Origin: Andalucia godoyi
Taxonomy: Eukaryota > Discoba > Jakobea > Jakobida > Andaluciidae
Assembly: GCA_009859145.1 (NCBI GenBank)
Contig: VRVR01000049.1
Location: 62,001 to 126,000 of the forward strand
Direction: 5' to 3'
Length of the DNA: 64,000 nt
Positions 9,330-19,600 of the stretch are shown here, one piece after another. The position numbers were made by a program, and so were the translations under genes. Within the stretch, counting starts at the first letter, position 1. Every line of letters starts with the position of its first letter. A model generated the notes under the pieces. The model did not search any database, had not been told where the DNA came from, and saw nothing but the letters and a program-made list of their open reading frames with translations.

Positions 9330-9985
9330 GCTCCCTGAAACATGAATCATTGTTGGTCATTCGCTAAAGCTGTCACCAAAGACAGATCCAAGCCACATGT
9401 TTTTTTTTGTTTTTATATTTGAGGCGAGCACCAACTCTTCAATGCAGATTGCTCTGCATCAAAGGGTCATCGCAGCCAAAACCTATTCCCCAGTCGATTC
9501 AACATTTATAAAATAAACGTTGGAGGACACAGAATGTAGTCGGCGAACGCGGCCGCGCCTGACGACGCTTTTTGCCTTTGCTCCTTCTTGTCCTCTGAGT
9601 TGAAAGAAAGCGCATTCCGAACGCAATCGATCACACTTCTTCGTGATGTGATGATCATCCGCTTGCTTAGCAAGTTGCGACGAGAGGGGAATCAACGGGT
9701 TCCTTGGTTCTCGGCATCTTCGGGCATGGCCGGTTTGAGTTTGCTGGGAAGATCCCTCTTTGGAGCCATGAGATGCTTTGTCTTTGTCCCTGATGAAAGG
9801 TGCTGTTCGAGGGTTCGATTATGAAACACAAAACAAGCAGACAATAATAGAAAGAATTAAAGATGAAGACTGAAGAAATTCTAGACTTGACTACGGTAGG
9901 AAAATCGCGTCCCCCATCGGGTTTGACAAACAAACTTCCGTTATGAGGTTGTTAGTTTGATGTTCTATGTTGATGCACAAAAGGT
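9330..9985 (-). mobile_element. dispersed repeat, copy 1 (Fanzor-like element remnant)
   Basis: This interval shares long near-identical stretches with 45740-46313 and 60530-60935. The shared text includes GACAGATCCAAGCCAC, ATGCAGATTGC, the segment ending GACTACGGTAGG, and a terminal GATGCACAAA. Read on the minus strand it keeps broken coding text: MAPKRDLPSK, then RSVIDCVRNALSFNSEDKK, EQRQK, then ADYILCPP. Stop codons and frameshifts lie between them. EQRQK and ADYIL, separated by about 87 bp in copy 2, are almost joined here, which shows an internal deletion. Element ends are approximate because I see no clear terminal inverted repeats or target-site duplication. Confidence 0.7.
9442..9459 (-). 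ncRNA. conserved hairpin with GCAA loop inside repeat copy 1
   Basis: The minus strand reads ATGCAGA-GCAA-TCTGCAT, a perfect 7-bp stem closed by a GNRA-type tetraloop. The same hairpin is intact in copy 3 and broken in copy 2. It lies in the segment shared by all copies, downstream of the decayed reading frame. In Fanzor/TnpB elements the guide-RNA scaffold lies there, so it is a candidate remnant of that RNA. That role is inference. Confidence 0.3.
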
Positions 9986-10185
9986 CATACGTTCATTTTT
10001 CGCAGTGTCCGTTTTGTTTATTGGTTTGCCATTTTTCAGTGATTTGAGAGATAATTTGAAGATACGTCGTCCTGGGACCGTGGTAGACGAGAGATTGTTG
10101 TTGTTGTTGCTGCTGTTGTTTCAAAACGAAAAAAAGAAAATATCAACAAAAAGAAAAAGACAAAAACAGAGAGGAGGGAAGAAGA

Positions 10186-12153
10186 ATGGAGGCGCAGTTG
10201 TTTGTGAATTTGCAGCTTCTTGGTCTTGATATTCGGAAAGCGTCGCAGGAATTAGGCACGCCGTTTCATGCGGACATGTTCTCAAAGACGTCCATTAAGG
10301 TGTTTGAAGCGGTACTCTACTTTTTGATGACAAAGGTGGACCCAAAGTCGTCGCAGGAGCTCCTGTCGCCCCATTACCCATGCATCGACAGAACGTACGG
10401 CCGCTCGTTTCGGAAAGGAGTGCTGGACATCGTCACGGCTTTGGAGAAGGACATGGTTCTGCCTCCTCACACGCTGCGTTCTTCGGATTTGCAATCGTGT
10501 GTTGGGAAGCGAATCGTGGTTGCGTTTTGGAGGCTATCTGTCTTGGCGCTTCAGAATGTCATCAGGCGCGACTTCGAGACTGATCTGTCACTGGGAATGC
10601 TGGCGGTCGCTCCGTCTCGGTTCTTTTCGGTGCTGGAAAAGTGCTCGACCGCTGCAATTCACTTGCGAATCCGCCAGGAAGTGACGCAGTTTCTTTCAAT
10701 GGCGTCCAGCATGGTGGACAACCAAAAGGTGTGGAGTGACGCATCGCAGAGATGGAACGTGCAGTACCGAGGATTGCAACAGCAATTGGTGAAGGAAATG
10801 GACGAGATCAAGTCGCAAACTACTCCATTCGATTCATCATCGCCGTCCTTGCACATTCCGGACTTGGAGGAGTTTGTATTTGAAGACTCTGCACAGCTGC
10901 GAGCTCTCATTTCGCGCCTGGATGCAGTGAAGAAGACTGTGAATGACATGTCTCTCAAACCGGAAGAAACGAATGTGCTTACTGCGGCGCTTGGGACCGA
11001 TCATGAATCAAGCGGTCCGCAAACTGATCCTTTGCCAACTGCGTCAGGAAACACGTCGCATCCGGCTTCCTCGTATACTGGCTCGCTGTCTGTGCTGCAC
11101 CCACTGTCCTCGACGCACGTGCTTTCGGAAGGAAGTGATCTGGCTTTGCTGATCAAGGACTACAGAGAGACAGTCTCTCCGTTGTTGAACACAATTGCTC
11201 CAATTGGCGGCTCGTCACCTGACAAGCAGGTTCGCCGCCTGTCAAGCCTGGAGACACGCGCTGATCAGCTGGATCGCGCCGCCGGTGTTGCGGCCGAAGA
11301 AGTCGAGAGACACGCTTCGTATCGGTCTGCAATGTCTTCCTTTCGAGACTCGCTGTCCGAGATGTGCGATAGCATCCAAAAAGAGGTGGAAGTTCTTCAG
11401 GGAAAGCTCGTCACAGCCACCGCCCAGCGATCCCCCATGACCACAAGCACATTTAAAAACGTCGCCCTGGGATCGGACAGCCATCTGTCCTTGCTGCCCC
11501 CTACTCCGGTTCGTACCGACGACGGCGCTTCGAGTCCTGCTTCGGAAACCCGAACTTACCACGGAACTTCGCGATCGTCGTATCAGGCGCCACTCTCAGT
11601 CGCACGGAGCAACCGGAGAGTCGTCAGTGCCGAAGAAATGGAGTTCGAGAAGAAAGATGCCGCTAGAGGCAGCCATTTGGAACTGCGCATTCTGGAATCC
11701 GTCCAACAGACTGTTGCGCAGAAAGCGGACCAAAAACACAACTATCATCGAGCCCAGGCGGAACATGTCGATCACCAACAATCGTCGTCGTATTCGGAGC
11801 CATCGCGCGCAGATCCAGTGTCATCTCTTCCTAAGCCTTCCGCGCTAGATTTGAGTGTCGGATTGAACTTTGAGTCCTCTGGCTCGTCGATCCCGCAAAT
11901 GTCTTCTGGTCGATATGGTCGAGCCGCATCCGGTTCCTCGGGTTCCACAGCATCTGCAAAATCAACTAGCTCGCGACCGCTAGCGGCATCGAATGCTAGA
12001 TCCTCCAGAAACCGTGCTCTAGAAGCCCTCGCCGAAGACATGTCCAACTCGGTCATCCGCAACGACCAGCACAATAGAGTTTCTGATGATCGTTTGTTTG
12101 AGGACGGGGACAACGCATTTCAGTCACATTCCCGAATCCTTCGATCTCCATGA
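10186..12153 (+). CDS. HAUS augmin-like complex subunit 6-like protein
   Basis: 655 residues from the ATG at 10186. Residues 1-130 match the pattern of the HAUS6 N-terminal domain: a short hydrophobic opening (LFVNLQLLGLD), HADMFSKTSIKVFEAVLYFLMTK, then a DPK-containing turn. A conserved Pro/Asp/Arg stretch with FRK and a region ending VVAFWRLSVLALQNVI follow. The middle (~190-420) is helical, and the C-terminal third is Ser-rich and probably disordered. HAUS6 is the subunit of augmin known to contact gamma-tubulin ring complexes for microtubule branching in the spindle. The call rests on the N-terminus only; the remainder diverges, as is usual for this subunit. Confidence 0.6.
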   Translation: MEAQLFVNLQLLGLDIRKASQELGTPFHADMFSKTSIKVFEAVLYFLMTKVDPKSSQELLSPHYPCIDRTYGRSFRKGVLDIVTALEKDMVLPPHTLRSSDLQSCVGKRIVVAFWRLSVLALQNVIRRDFETDLSLGMLAVAPSRFFSVLEKCSTAAIHLRIRQEVTQFLSMASSMVDNQKVWSDASQRWNVQYRGLQQQLVKEMDEIKSQTTPFDSSSPSLHIPDLEEFVFEDSAQLRALISRLDAVKKTVNDMSLKPEETNVLTAALGTDHESSGPQTDPLPTASGNTSHPASSYTGSLSVLHPLSSTHVLSEGSDLALLIKDYRETVSPLLNTIAPIGGSSPDKQVRRLSSLETRADQLDRAAGVAAEEVERHASYRSAMSSFRDSLSEMCDSIQKEVEVLQGKLVTATAQRSPMTTSTFKNVALGSDSHLSLLPPTPVRTDDGASSPASETRTYHGTSRSSYQAPLSVARSNRRVVSAEEMEFEKKDAARGSHLELRILESVQQTVAQKADQKHNYHRAQAEHVDHQQSSSYSEPSRADPVSSLPKPSALDLSVGLNFESSGSSIPQMSSGRYGRAASGSSGSTASAKSTSSRPLAASNARSSRNRALEALAEDMSNSVIRNDQHNRVSDDRLFEDGDNAFQSHSRILRSP

Positions 12154-12246
12154 TTGTCGTCGAAATTTATTGTTTGCGTGACCGGGAGAAGATCGGCGAA
12201 AGAAAGTGGGGTGGAGGGGAGCCGGGCGCTGTTTTTCCCGAGCTCT

Positions 12247-13131
12247 TCAGCAATTTCCTTGCTGCATTCTCTTCATTTTGGCTCTTTGTTTTGGATTGGG
12301 TCTCTTTGCCGTTCGAACAGCCCCGCTGTCCCCCAGCTGCGTCAAGTCTCTGTAGATGGAGACTCTGTCAGCAGCCAGGTTCCCGTTCGTAATCATTGAT
12401 TTCCACCATTGGTAAACGGAGTCGGACTGTGACGGTGCATTCGCGTACCAAATCGAGAAAAAGGGCGATTCCGCATGACCGCGACCCGTCGGATGTGCGT
12501 ACTCGTACTTTCTATGCGGAACTGCGTAGAACGGAGCCTCTGATCTTGTCGGAAACGACGCTGTGTAATACTGCTTTGTTGCGACGTAATTAGGCATTAG
12601 CAGTGCCCATGGCTTCCCGGATGCCACACAGAACGACAATATCCTCTCCTTGTGATCTGCAGAATAGGGCGGGTTCGTCACGAGAATGTCGTAGTCGGGT
12701 ACGTTCTTGTTTTCAACATCCTTGTAAAAGTCGCGTTTTTCATGAATCACGCGTTCATATCCAAGTTTTCTCCACGACTGCTTGACCGCCCCCTTGCAGT
12801 AAAACGGGTCATACAGCACAAGACTCCTTTTCGATTTGTTCTGCTTTCGAGCAACCCATGTGAGAAACGGTTCGATGTCCTCAATCGCTTCCTGCGACGT
12901 TTCAAAATGGTCATTAAAATCCACGTCGAAAGGCCATTCCTGCTCATCATACTCTTTGTTCACCTCAGCGGACCCGGACCCGGACCCGGACCCAGACCCA
13001 GACCCAGATCGCGACGCCGAAGAACAAGAGTTCAGACTCCTTCCCACAAAACCTGGTTGATCCAAAGTCGCTTCAGACTGCGAGATCTCATTGAAACTCC
13101 TCTTCTTCTTTCGCTCGTCGCTCAACAACAT
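12247..13131 (-). CDS. NPPY-motif methyltransferase-like protein with Ser-Gly repeat
   Basis: 294 residues from the first ATG at 13131. The frame is open for ~85 bases further upstream without an ATG. The core shows SLVLYDPFYCKGAVKQ, then DYDILVTNPPYSADHK with NPPY at residues ~153-156. NPPY is the catalytic signature of class I amino-methyltransferases acting on adenine, cytosine or glutamine. LMPNYVATKQYY and a PHRKYEYAHP segment follow. A (Ser-Gly)n linker at residues ~42-53 comes from a GGGTCC/GGGTCT hexanucleotide repeat that also occurs in the MCU gene. Substrate is unknown; an RNA or protein methyltransferase is plausible. It converges with the HAUS6-like gene, 93 bp away. Confidence 0.65.
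   Translation of the reverse strand: MLLSDERKKKRSFNEISQSEATLDQPGFVGRSLNSCSSASRSGSGSGSGSGSGSAEVNKEYDEQEWPFDVDFNDHFETSQEAIEDIEPFLTWVARKQNKSKRSLVLYDPFYCKGAVKQSWRKLGYERVIHEKRDFYKDVENKNVPDYDILVTNPPYSADHKERILSFCVASGKPWALLMPNYVATKQYYTASFPTRSEAPFYAVPHRKYEYAHPTGRGHAESPFFSIWYANAPSQSDSVYQWWKSMITNGNLAADRVSIYRDLTQLGDSGAVRTAKRPNPKQRAKMKRMQQGNC
12971..13008. repeat. hexanucleotide repeat encoding (Ser-Gly)n
   Basis: Plus-strand units GACCCG then GACCCA repeat about six times, inside the NPPY-methyltransferase frame. The same repeat type sits in the MCU gene near 21.2 kb. Confidence 0.9.
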
Positions 13132-13466
13132 CTCTATTCTCCTCCTTGCCGTACCATCAGCAACGTAGGCATGCACAATGGTATTGTAAAGGTGAAACAG
13201 CCTTTCTGTGAACTCGGCAGCCAGCTTTCAACGGTTTTCCTGCAACTTGAGTTCGTACACGACTGCGAGCACTCATGAAAGATTGAAAATGTCTGGTTCT
13301 GCCGGACATTTCACGCCTCCCGTTCTTGGAATCCCTGCATTGATTTAGACAAATGGGTGTGCCCTTAGCTTGAAAGGCCGAAAATCCCCGTTCTTCGATC
13401 AGTCTGTTTGTTTGTTTGTTGCTGTTTCCCTCCGTCGTGGAATCCACGCAAGGACAGCACAATGAG

Positions 13467-14852
13467 ATGACGACGTACAATGTCACGCCTCGTGCATATA
13501 CCCCAAAAATAATACGACCTTCGACGTCCTTGCCTTATGCCGGTGTGTCGAATCTGCACATGTTTTCATGGGCGCAAGGAGAAGTGACATCGCTGCGCTC
13601 GATGCTTGTTCGAACACCCTCCTCCGGTGCTTCGCAGTCCGCCATTCGAATGGCCTCGGCAGGAAAGTCTGCAGTGCTGGCTTCTACTGCTCAATCAACG
13701 TCTGGGCTGTCGGCGCTGTCTCCAAGAACATCGGATGACGATCGGAACAGCGGTCCGCGAAACAGCTCTCTTGCCTTCTTTTTCGAGTCTCGCGGCTACC
13801 GGTCGCATGTCATACAGTCTGTCATGTCCCGCCTTGTTGCGTATTTTTCCGTTTATTACTCCAGGATAACTCCGCGGGATTTTGTTCAGCTGCGTGCCGC
13901 CATGCTGCATTGTTTGGAATCCGAGAATGTGTTTGCCTTATCGAGACTAAAGATGGTTCAGACGGCAAAGGAGGAATGGGCAAGGTTCTTTTCCTTGGAA
14001 ACAAATTCAATCACGGTCACTCAGTTTGTGCAGCAGTACTTGCTTGTGTTTGCCCTTCAAAATGCAATTCGTAAGGATTCTTCCACTGTTGCGTTTGTGC
14101 TGGAAACTGTGTTGGAGTCATTTCGAACGGGAGCTGCGAAGGACATTGTTCCTCGCAAAAAGGTTGTACAAATTGGAGGTCCTCGTACTGCAGCGGCGTG
14201 CACATCCTCGGATCCCGCCCTCCCTCCGCCAACCGCAGAGACGCTGGCGTCAGCGTCCCTTGCCGAGTCGCCGGCTGCCGAGCCTGACGAGGTGGCAGGA
14301 GGTCCGACGTCGGATGCACGTTTTGATGATCAGTGGAGTGACGGCTCTTTCGAAGAGATCATGGATATGGATCTCGAAAACACAGATGATGTGCTGAGTC
14401 GCTCGGCCGACGAAAAAGGGCGTAAGAGTCCAGCGCTGACGAATGCCTCTCCGTTCCGGACGGCCCCTCTCAAGTTTCCTGCCAGTGCTTTGGAATTGCC
14501 AAGCGGCGGCAGTGACACCAGGACTGGCCCGTTGATTCCGAAGCTACGAATTCCCACTATGCCACCAACCTTCAAATCAATGAGTCCCAGGACTGCTACG
14601 TTGGAGGCTACCGGAACCCCCAAGGAAAGACTCGGATCTGAGAGCAATCCTCCTCCCAGGTCTGAGGTTCGCGAGATCGTACAAAACACCGCGCTTTTGG
14701 CTTCTCTGATCGCGAAGTCGCTGATAAAGAAACCTGCTGCAAACTTGCAGGCAGGAGAAAATACCACCAGTCGATCGCAGGTAGGATTGCAGACGATTGC
14801 CGATCGTGCAGTCCGTGCAATGACCCCACGCATGCGAACCGGAAGGATCTGA
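13467..14852 (+). CDS. protein of unknown function (461 aa)
   Basis: The start is the ATG at 13467; the open frame continues upstream without an ATG. The first ~110 residues are Ser/Thr/Arg-rich. A compact, probably helical block follows at ~115-225 (YRSHVIQSVMSRLVAYFSVY, DFVQLRAAMLHCLE, VQQYLLVFALQNAIRK). After that comes a long Ser/Pro/Asp-rich tail with acidic and basic patches and a final basic stretch (RAMTPRMRTGRI). No membrane segment is visible. I do not recognise the fold. Unbroken length and codon use like the neighbours support it as a real gene. Confidence 0.75.
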   Translation: MTTYNVTPRAYTPKIIRPSTSLPYAGVSNLHMFSWAQGEVTSLRSMLVRTPSSGASQSAIRMASAGKSAVLASTAQSTSGLSALSPRTSDDDRNSGPRNSSLAFFFESRGYRSHVIQSVMSRLVAYFSVYYSRITPRDFVQLRAAMLHCLESENVFALSRLKMVQTAKEEWARFFSLETNSITVTQFVQQYLLVFALQNAIRKDSSTVAFVLETVLESFRTGAAKDIVPRKKVVQIGGPRTAAACTSSDPALPPPTAETLASASLAESPAAEPDEVAGGPTSDARFDDQWSDGSFEEIMDMDLENTDDVLSRSADEKGRKSPALTNASPFRTAPLKFPASALELPSGGSDTRTGPLIPKLRIPTMPPTFKSMSPRTATLEATGTPKERLGSESNPPPRSEVREIVQNTALLASLIAKSLIKKPAANLQAGENTTSRSQVGLQTIADRAVRAMTPRMRTGRI

Positions 14853-15054
14853 CGATTGATTGACGACGACACAGTGTTCGTCCCAGTGTTTATTTCCGAG
14901 CTCCTGGGTTTGCTGACTTTTCGGTTTCTGCTTTGTTCACATTCTTTTCGCTTCGTCGAACTCTATTTGATTTGAAGGGAGGCATATTGATTAAAACAAT
15001 CGTTGAAAACAGGTTGCTTTTCTGACCATCTTCGGCTCCATGCTGTTTTTATGT

Positions 15055-15651
15055 TTACAAGTATAGCGGGTTAGCTGGAGCTTGCATATTGGAGACTCCC
15101 ATGCAGAGGTACGGCTCCAGCACAGTGGCATCCGATCCCACCAAAACGAAAACCTGAGCATCTATTCTCTTGTCATGAAGCAACCCAGCGGCGAGACCGG
15201 TTAGCAGATTTGGAGATGCAAACTTTGGAATCCGCGCATCAGGGGTTCTTGAAAGCTGGAAGACTGTCGACTGCTCCCAAAGCTGGGTATCCGAAAGATA
15301 CTCTTGCGGTGCGACCTGTGAAATTACCTTGACATGCTGCGAGACGGACACCAGCACTGCTTGAACTTCGTATAGTCTCTCGAAAGGAATATCGTGCGGA
15401 ACCACAGCAATGGCAAAGTCCTTGTCGGCTGATCCGTACACTGTGACGAACGGAGCGATTTCGCCAACACGCTTGAGCTTATGTACTTGAATGCACAGCT
15501 GTGCAAAGAGCTGCTGCGGACCACGGAGAAACACCAACAGATTGCGAAACACCTTGTCTTTTGGAAGAGTCACGACCGGTTTCGGACACGAAAGATCTTC
15601 TTGGGCAAACGTGTGGCGCCCTTCATTGCTCGGAGCAACGGTCGAACCCAG

Positions 15652-15657
<6 letters not shown>
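15055..15657 (-). CDS. possible proteasome assembly chaperone 1 (PAC1/PSMG1)-like protein
   Basis: 200 residues from the ATG at 15657. The frame runs further upstream but only through a (CA)n/(CT)n microsatellite translated as His/Thr and Ser/Leu runs, so the internal ATG is the sensible start. The C-terminal half reads PKFASPNLLTGLAAGLLHDK, then a strand-like AQVFVLVGSDATVLEPYL. This matches the order in PSMG1, where a 'P-N-I/L-x2-L-A-A' segment precedes a hydrophobic strand. PSMG1 pairs with PSMG2 to build the 20S alpha ring. Overall similarity is weak by eye and the length is shorter than animal PSMG1. Confidence 0.4.
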
Positions 15658-15689
<32 letters not shown>

Positions 15690-15775
15690 GTGTGTGGTGT
15701 GTGCAGGAATGCGTTTCTGAGAGAGAGAGACACACACACAGAGAGAGAGAGAGAAGAGAAAGGAGAGAGAAGAGA
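15658..15775. repeat. (GT)n and (GA)n microsatellites in 5' leader
   Basis: A (GT)n run at about 15660-15687 is followed by (GA)n runs to about 15775, directly upstream of the PAC1-like start. On the coding strand of that gene this is (CA)n and (CT)n. Confidence 0.9.
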
Positions 15776-16684
15776 AAGGAGGGAAAAAACGTGTGGGAAT
15801 CCTTGGGCTTGATCGTAGTCTTGGTCAAGTTGACTTGCGAATTGAGAGATTCTGACGCGCGGTCACTTTTTTCCCGGGTGACTTTGGGATTTGGACTTTG
15901 AACTGTCGTCCAACGTACGGCAGAACAGTCTTCAGGACTGCTATGGTATGGTTTTTTTAATTTTGCATTTCGTGGCCTTGCGAGTGCTGCAGCTCATCCT
16001 ATGACATCCCAGCTTTTCTGTCGTGGGATGCTGGGTCACCAACGGGCACCGCACTGGAACTTCCAGCGTGTCCGATCCTGGTTCTCTGCATTTGTCCGTC
16101 AGTCAAGATGCTGAGCTGGGGATCCCTTTTCACTTCCGCCAGAGATTGCTGCACAAGAATACGGACTACAGAGTATGCAGCTCTACAAGTAAAGATCACG
16201 TTGGCGGAGTATCCGTCCAAGACATGCGGTCTTATGTGCGGGAATGATTATCCGAACTGGAGCGGGTGCAAGGTGTGCTTCGCAGACGCACATATGCAGC
16301 CCACAGAGCGGCATTCACCTACAAAACGGACGCTGCGACCTCCAGGTGACATTATGAAGCCTTTCCCATAAGCGGTGCATGTCTACTGAAATTTCGACTT
16401 CTGCGCAACACTGCGAACAGTGCGGACGCGAAGTTCCAATAATCCGCCTGCCCAGGAATACGGGGGCCTGGTTCCAGCTGCTGTAGAACGGAGCGGGAAA
16501 GATTAAAAATTCCCGCCAAAAGGGAAAAAGGGGTTTCCTCTTCAATGGGCCAATTCCAAGTCTTCCGAGTTAAAGCATTTTACGAGTCTCGGAATTTTCT
16601 TTTCTTCTTGTTTTTCGCTTCTTTTCTACAGTACATTCTCTGTGTGCTTGTGCTTGGCATTACTTGGATATCTGGAAAGAGGGA
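15776..16684. other. intergenic region between divergent genes
   Basis: This is the shared upstream region of the PAC1-like gene and SMC6. Its open frames are short. CCCAGC at about 16008 can pair with GCTGGG at about 16029 to form a small hairpin, but no known RNA family is recognisable. The sequence just before the SMC6 start is T/C-rich. Confidence 0.4.
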
Positions 16685-19600
16685 ATGCCGCCCCGAAAAC
16701 GTGTTCTTCATGAAGAGGACGAGGGAAAGGATGAAGAAGCAGTGCTTGGCGGTGACGACATCGCCTCTCCTGTGCCGAAGAAGCTGAAGCTGACGCGCAC
16801 TACTTCGTCGAAACGTAGAAAGAATGAAAATGATGGTGACGATGACGAGAGTGATTCCGGGTCGCCGGATGCTGCTGCCCCGGCTGAGGCAGACATGGCA
16901 GACCGACCTGTAGAGTTTATCCATGGCGAGTCCGCGCATTCGAGTGAACATGAAGACGGGGAGGCGGATGATGATGATGATGATGATGATGCAGAGGTTA
17001 GAGGAATTAATGAAAAAGAAGACTCGGACGAGGATTCTGATGACGGCATTCCGGCTGGTGCCCAAGTGTTTGGGAAGGTTGCCGGCCGTATATTCATGAT
17101 TCATGCGATTAATTTTTTGTGCCATGACAACCTGAAAATCGAATTTTGTCCGTGGCTGAACGTCATCAATGGGCAAAATGGATCTGGAAAGTCGGCGATT
17201 GTAGCAGCGCTCCAAATTTGCCTTGGTGCGTCGTCTCGCATCGTGGAACGTGGTGCTTCGGTATCGAATATGATCAAGCACGGAAGCGATTCTGCCTCCG
17301 TCAGTGTTGTACTTTTGAATCGAGGACTTTACGCGTATCGCCGCAAGGACTATGGCCCCTTGATCCGGGTGACGAGACTGATCCGTCGGACGGGAGCTCC
17401 GCAATACAAGCTGTACAATCATCTGACGAACCGTGTCATTTCTGAGAAGAAGAGAGATCTTGAGAAGATTCTGCGGAGACACAACATCCAGATCGACAAT
17501 CCGGCGCATGTCATCACACAGGAGCAGTCCAAGAAGTTTCTCGGAGGAACTTCCGCCAAAGACAGATACAAGTTCTTTTTGGAGGGAACTCAACTGGCTG
17601 CAATTCGACGTGACATTGTCACTATTTCAGACACGCTTTCGCAGTTTGACGAATTTCGCCAAGTTGCACGGAATGATTATGAACAAGCAAAGAAGGTCCT
17701 GGCAGACGTGACTGCAGAGTACAATCGATCCAGGACAGTTCGCGACTTGCTGAGACGAAAGTTGGAGCTGAGCATCGAATTTACTGCGGCGAACCGCCGG
17801 GAGAAGGCTGAGGAGGTCATGAAAGCCGAAATGATCGTGTCTGAAATTCGTGCTGTCATCGAAGAGAAAAGTGCCAAAAAGCGCGCAGATGAAGAGGAGG
17901 CGCAGAGGCTGGACGAAGAGCTTCGACGGTACGCGAATCAATCCTCCGCGTCCATGCAAGAACACCGAAGGATCGGATCCGATCTCGACCAGACGCACCA
18001 GAGTATGAACGTTCTTGACCGGAGGATTGCAACCATCGAGCGTCAGAAAAAAAGCGCACAGAGAGAAATCGATGCCCACAACGAAAATCTCAGACAGTTT
18101 GAACAAAGAGCGAGAGAGCAAGCACAACAGCAAAATGAAGAGGGTGAACGAAGACGTCAGGCATGCCAAAGGCGTATTGATGAGGCCAAGTTGAATCTTG
18201 CTTCGGCAGAGCAGGCTGTGCGGGAACATAAAGAGATCGTGGCCGGTCACCGGGAGAGACTGGAACAAGCTCGCGATGATTCTCCTCTCAATTCGATTGA
18301 TTGCCAGATCCGGGAAAAGGAAGCCGAGGTGAACAGACTGGAAGGGCAGCTTCGAGATCTTCAAAACTCAGTTCCAGACAGATTGCGACTTGTCGGCGGA
18401 AGATTACTGGCGACAGCTTGTGGAACAATCGCCCGCAACTTGCAAAGGTTTCGTCAGCCTCCTATCGGTCCAATTGGATTCTTTCTCGAATGCGATCGGC
18501 CGTGGAGCGATGTGTTCCAAAAGATGATGAGCAATCTCAATACTGGCTGGATTGTCTCGTGTTTCCAGGATGAAAAGTTACTCAGAGACTTCCTCGGCAA
18601 CAGCGCTCCGAAAAATCTTGTGGTAATTGTTGCCAATTTTCGAGACCGAGAGTACAATTACGCAGATGTTCAACATCCGACGTTCAAGTCGGTGATACGG
18701 TTTCTCGAAAACTCGCTCCGGGAACATCCCTTCCGATACGAAAATAGAATGGTCGTCGAGTCTACGATCATGAATGTGCTCATGGACTTCAGGCATCCTG
18801 AACGATCGCTCATTTGTGAATCGGAAGAGGAAGCAAAGGACATCATTTATCGTCGTCAGCCGAAGAATGTTGTGGACGCTTGGTTGCCCAACATGTCGAA
18901 AATTGTAATGAAAGGAAGATCTGAGGGTGTGCAGACATCACACTTCGACAACAAATTTGATCGTTACTATGGAAGACGGTCAATACAGGAAGATGTTCAG
19001 GAGAAGCGGGCTGCGATATCCGCCATTAAACAGGAGATCACTCGTTTGAATGAGAATAAGCAGGAAGTTCAGCAGAGGCTAGATGTGCTTCGACGAGCAC
19101 TGACGGAGGCTGAATCACGTGAAGCCGAACTTCGCCGACCTTTGGTCCCATTACGAACACGCATTCAAAATCTGGAGCGTGAGCTTCGGGATGTTGATGC
19201 AGAGATGTCCTCAGGACAAGATTCTGATCAGCTCATTGCTGCTGAACAAGAGGAAATCAATGTGCAACAGACTACTCTTGCACGGCTTAGGCAAGAAGAA
19301 GCGACTGTCAATTCTTCCAGAACGCTGCTTGCAGAACAACGAGAGGCTCTGAAAACAAGATTTGATCAGATCGGAGAAGCAAATTCGTCGGTTGTTGCTC
19401 GAATGGAGCAGCTATCTGCCGAAGTTGCCAAAGTCACTGCCGAAGTCGCAGCCATGACGAGAGTTCTTGATACTGCCGGGAAAGCGTTGGCCGAGAAGGA
19501 AAAGATCGTTCTGGAAGGACGCCGCAGAATTGAGGAATACAATGATTCTTTAAGCACCTCGCAAACGGCAGAGGTATCAGAGGAAGTCTTGCATACAGAG

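Noticed and set aside
9805-9825. GGTTCGATT in repeat copies 1 and 3, similar to a tRNA B box
   Set aside because: It is part of the decayed coding text of the repeat; no cloverleaf can be drawn around it.
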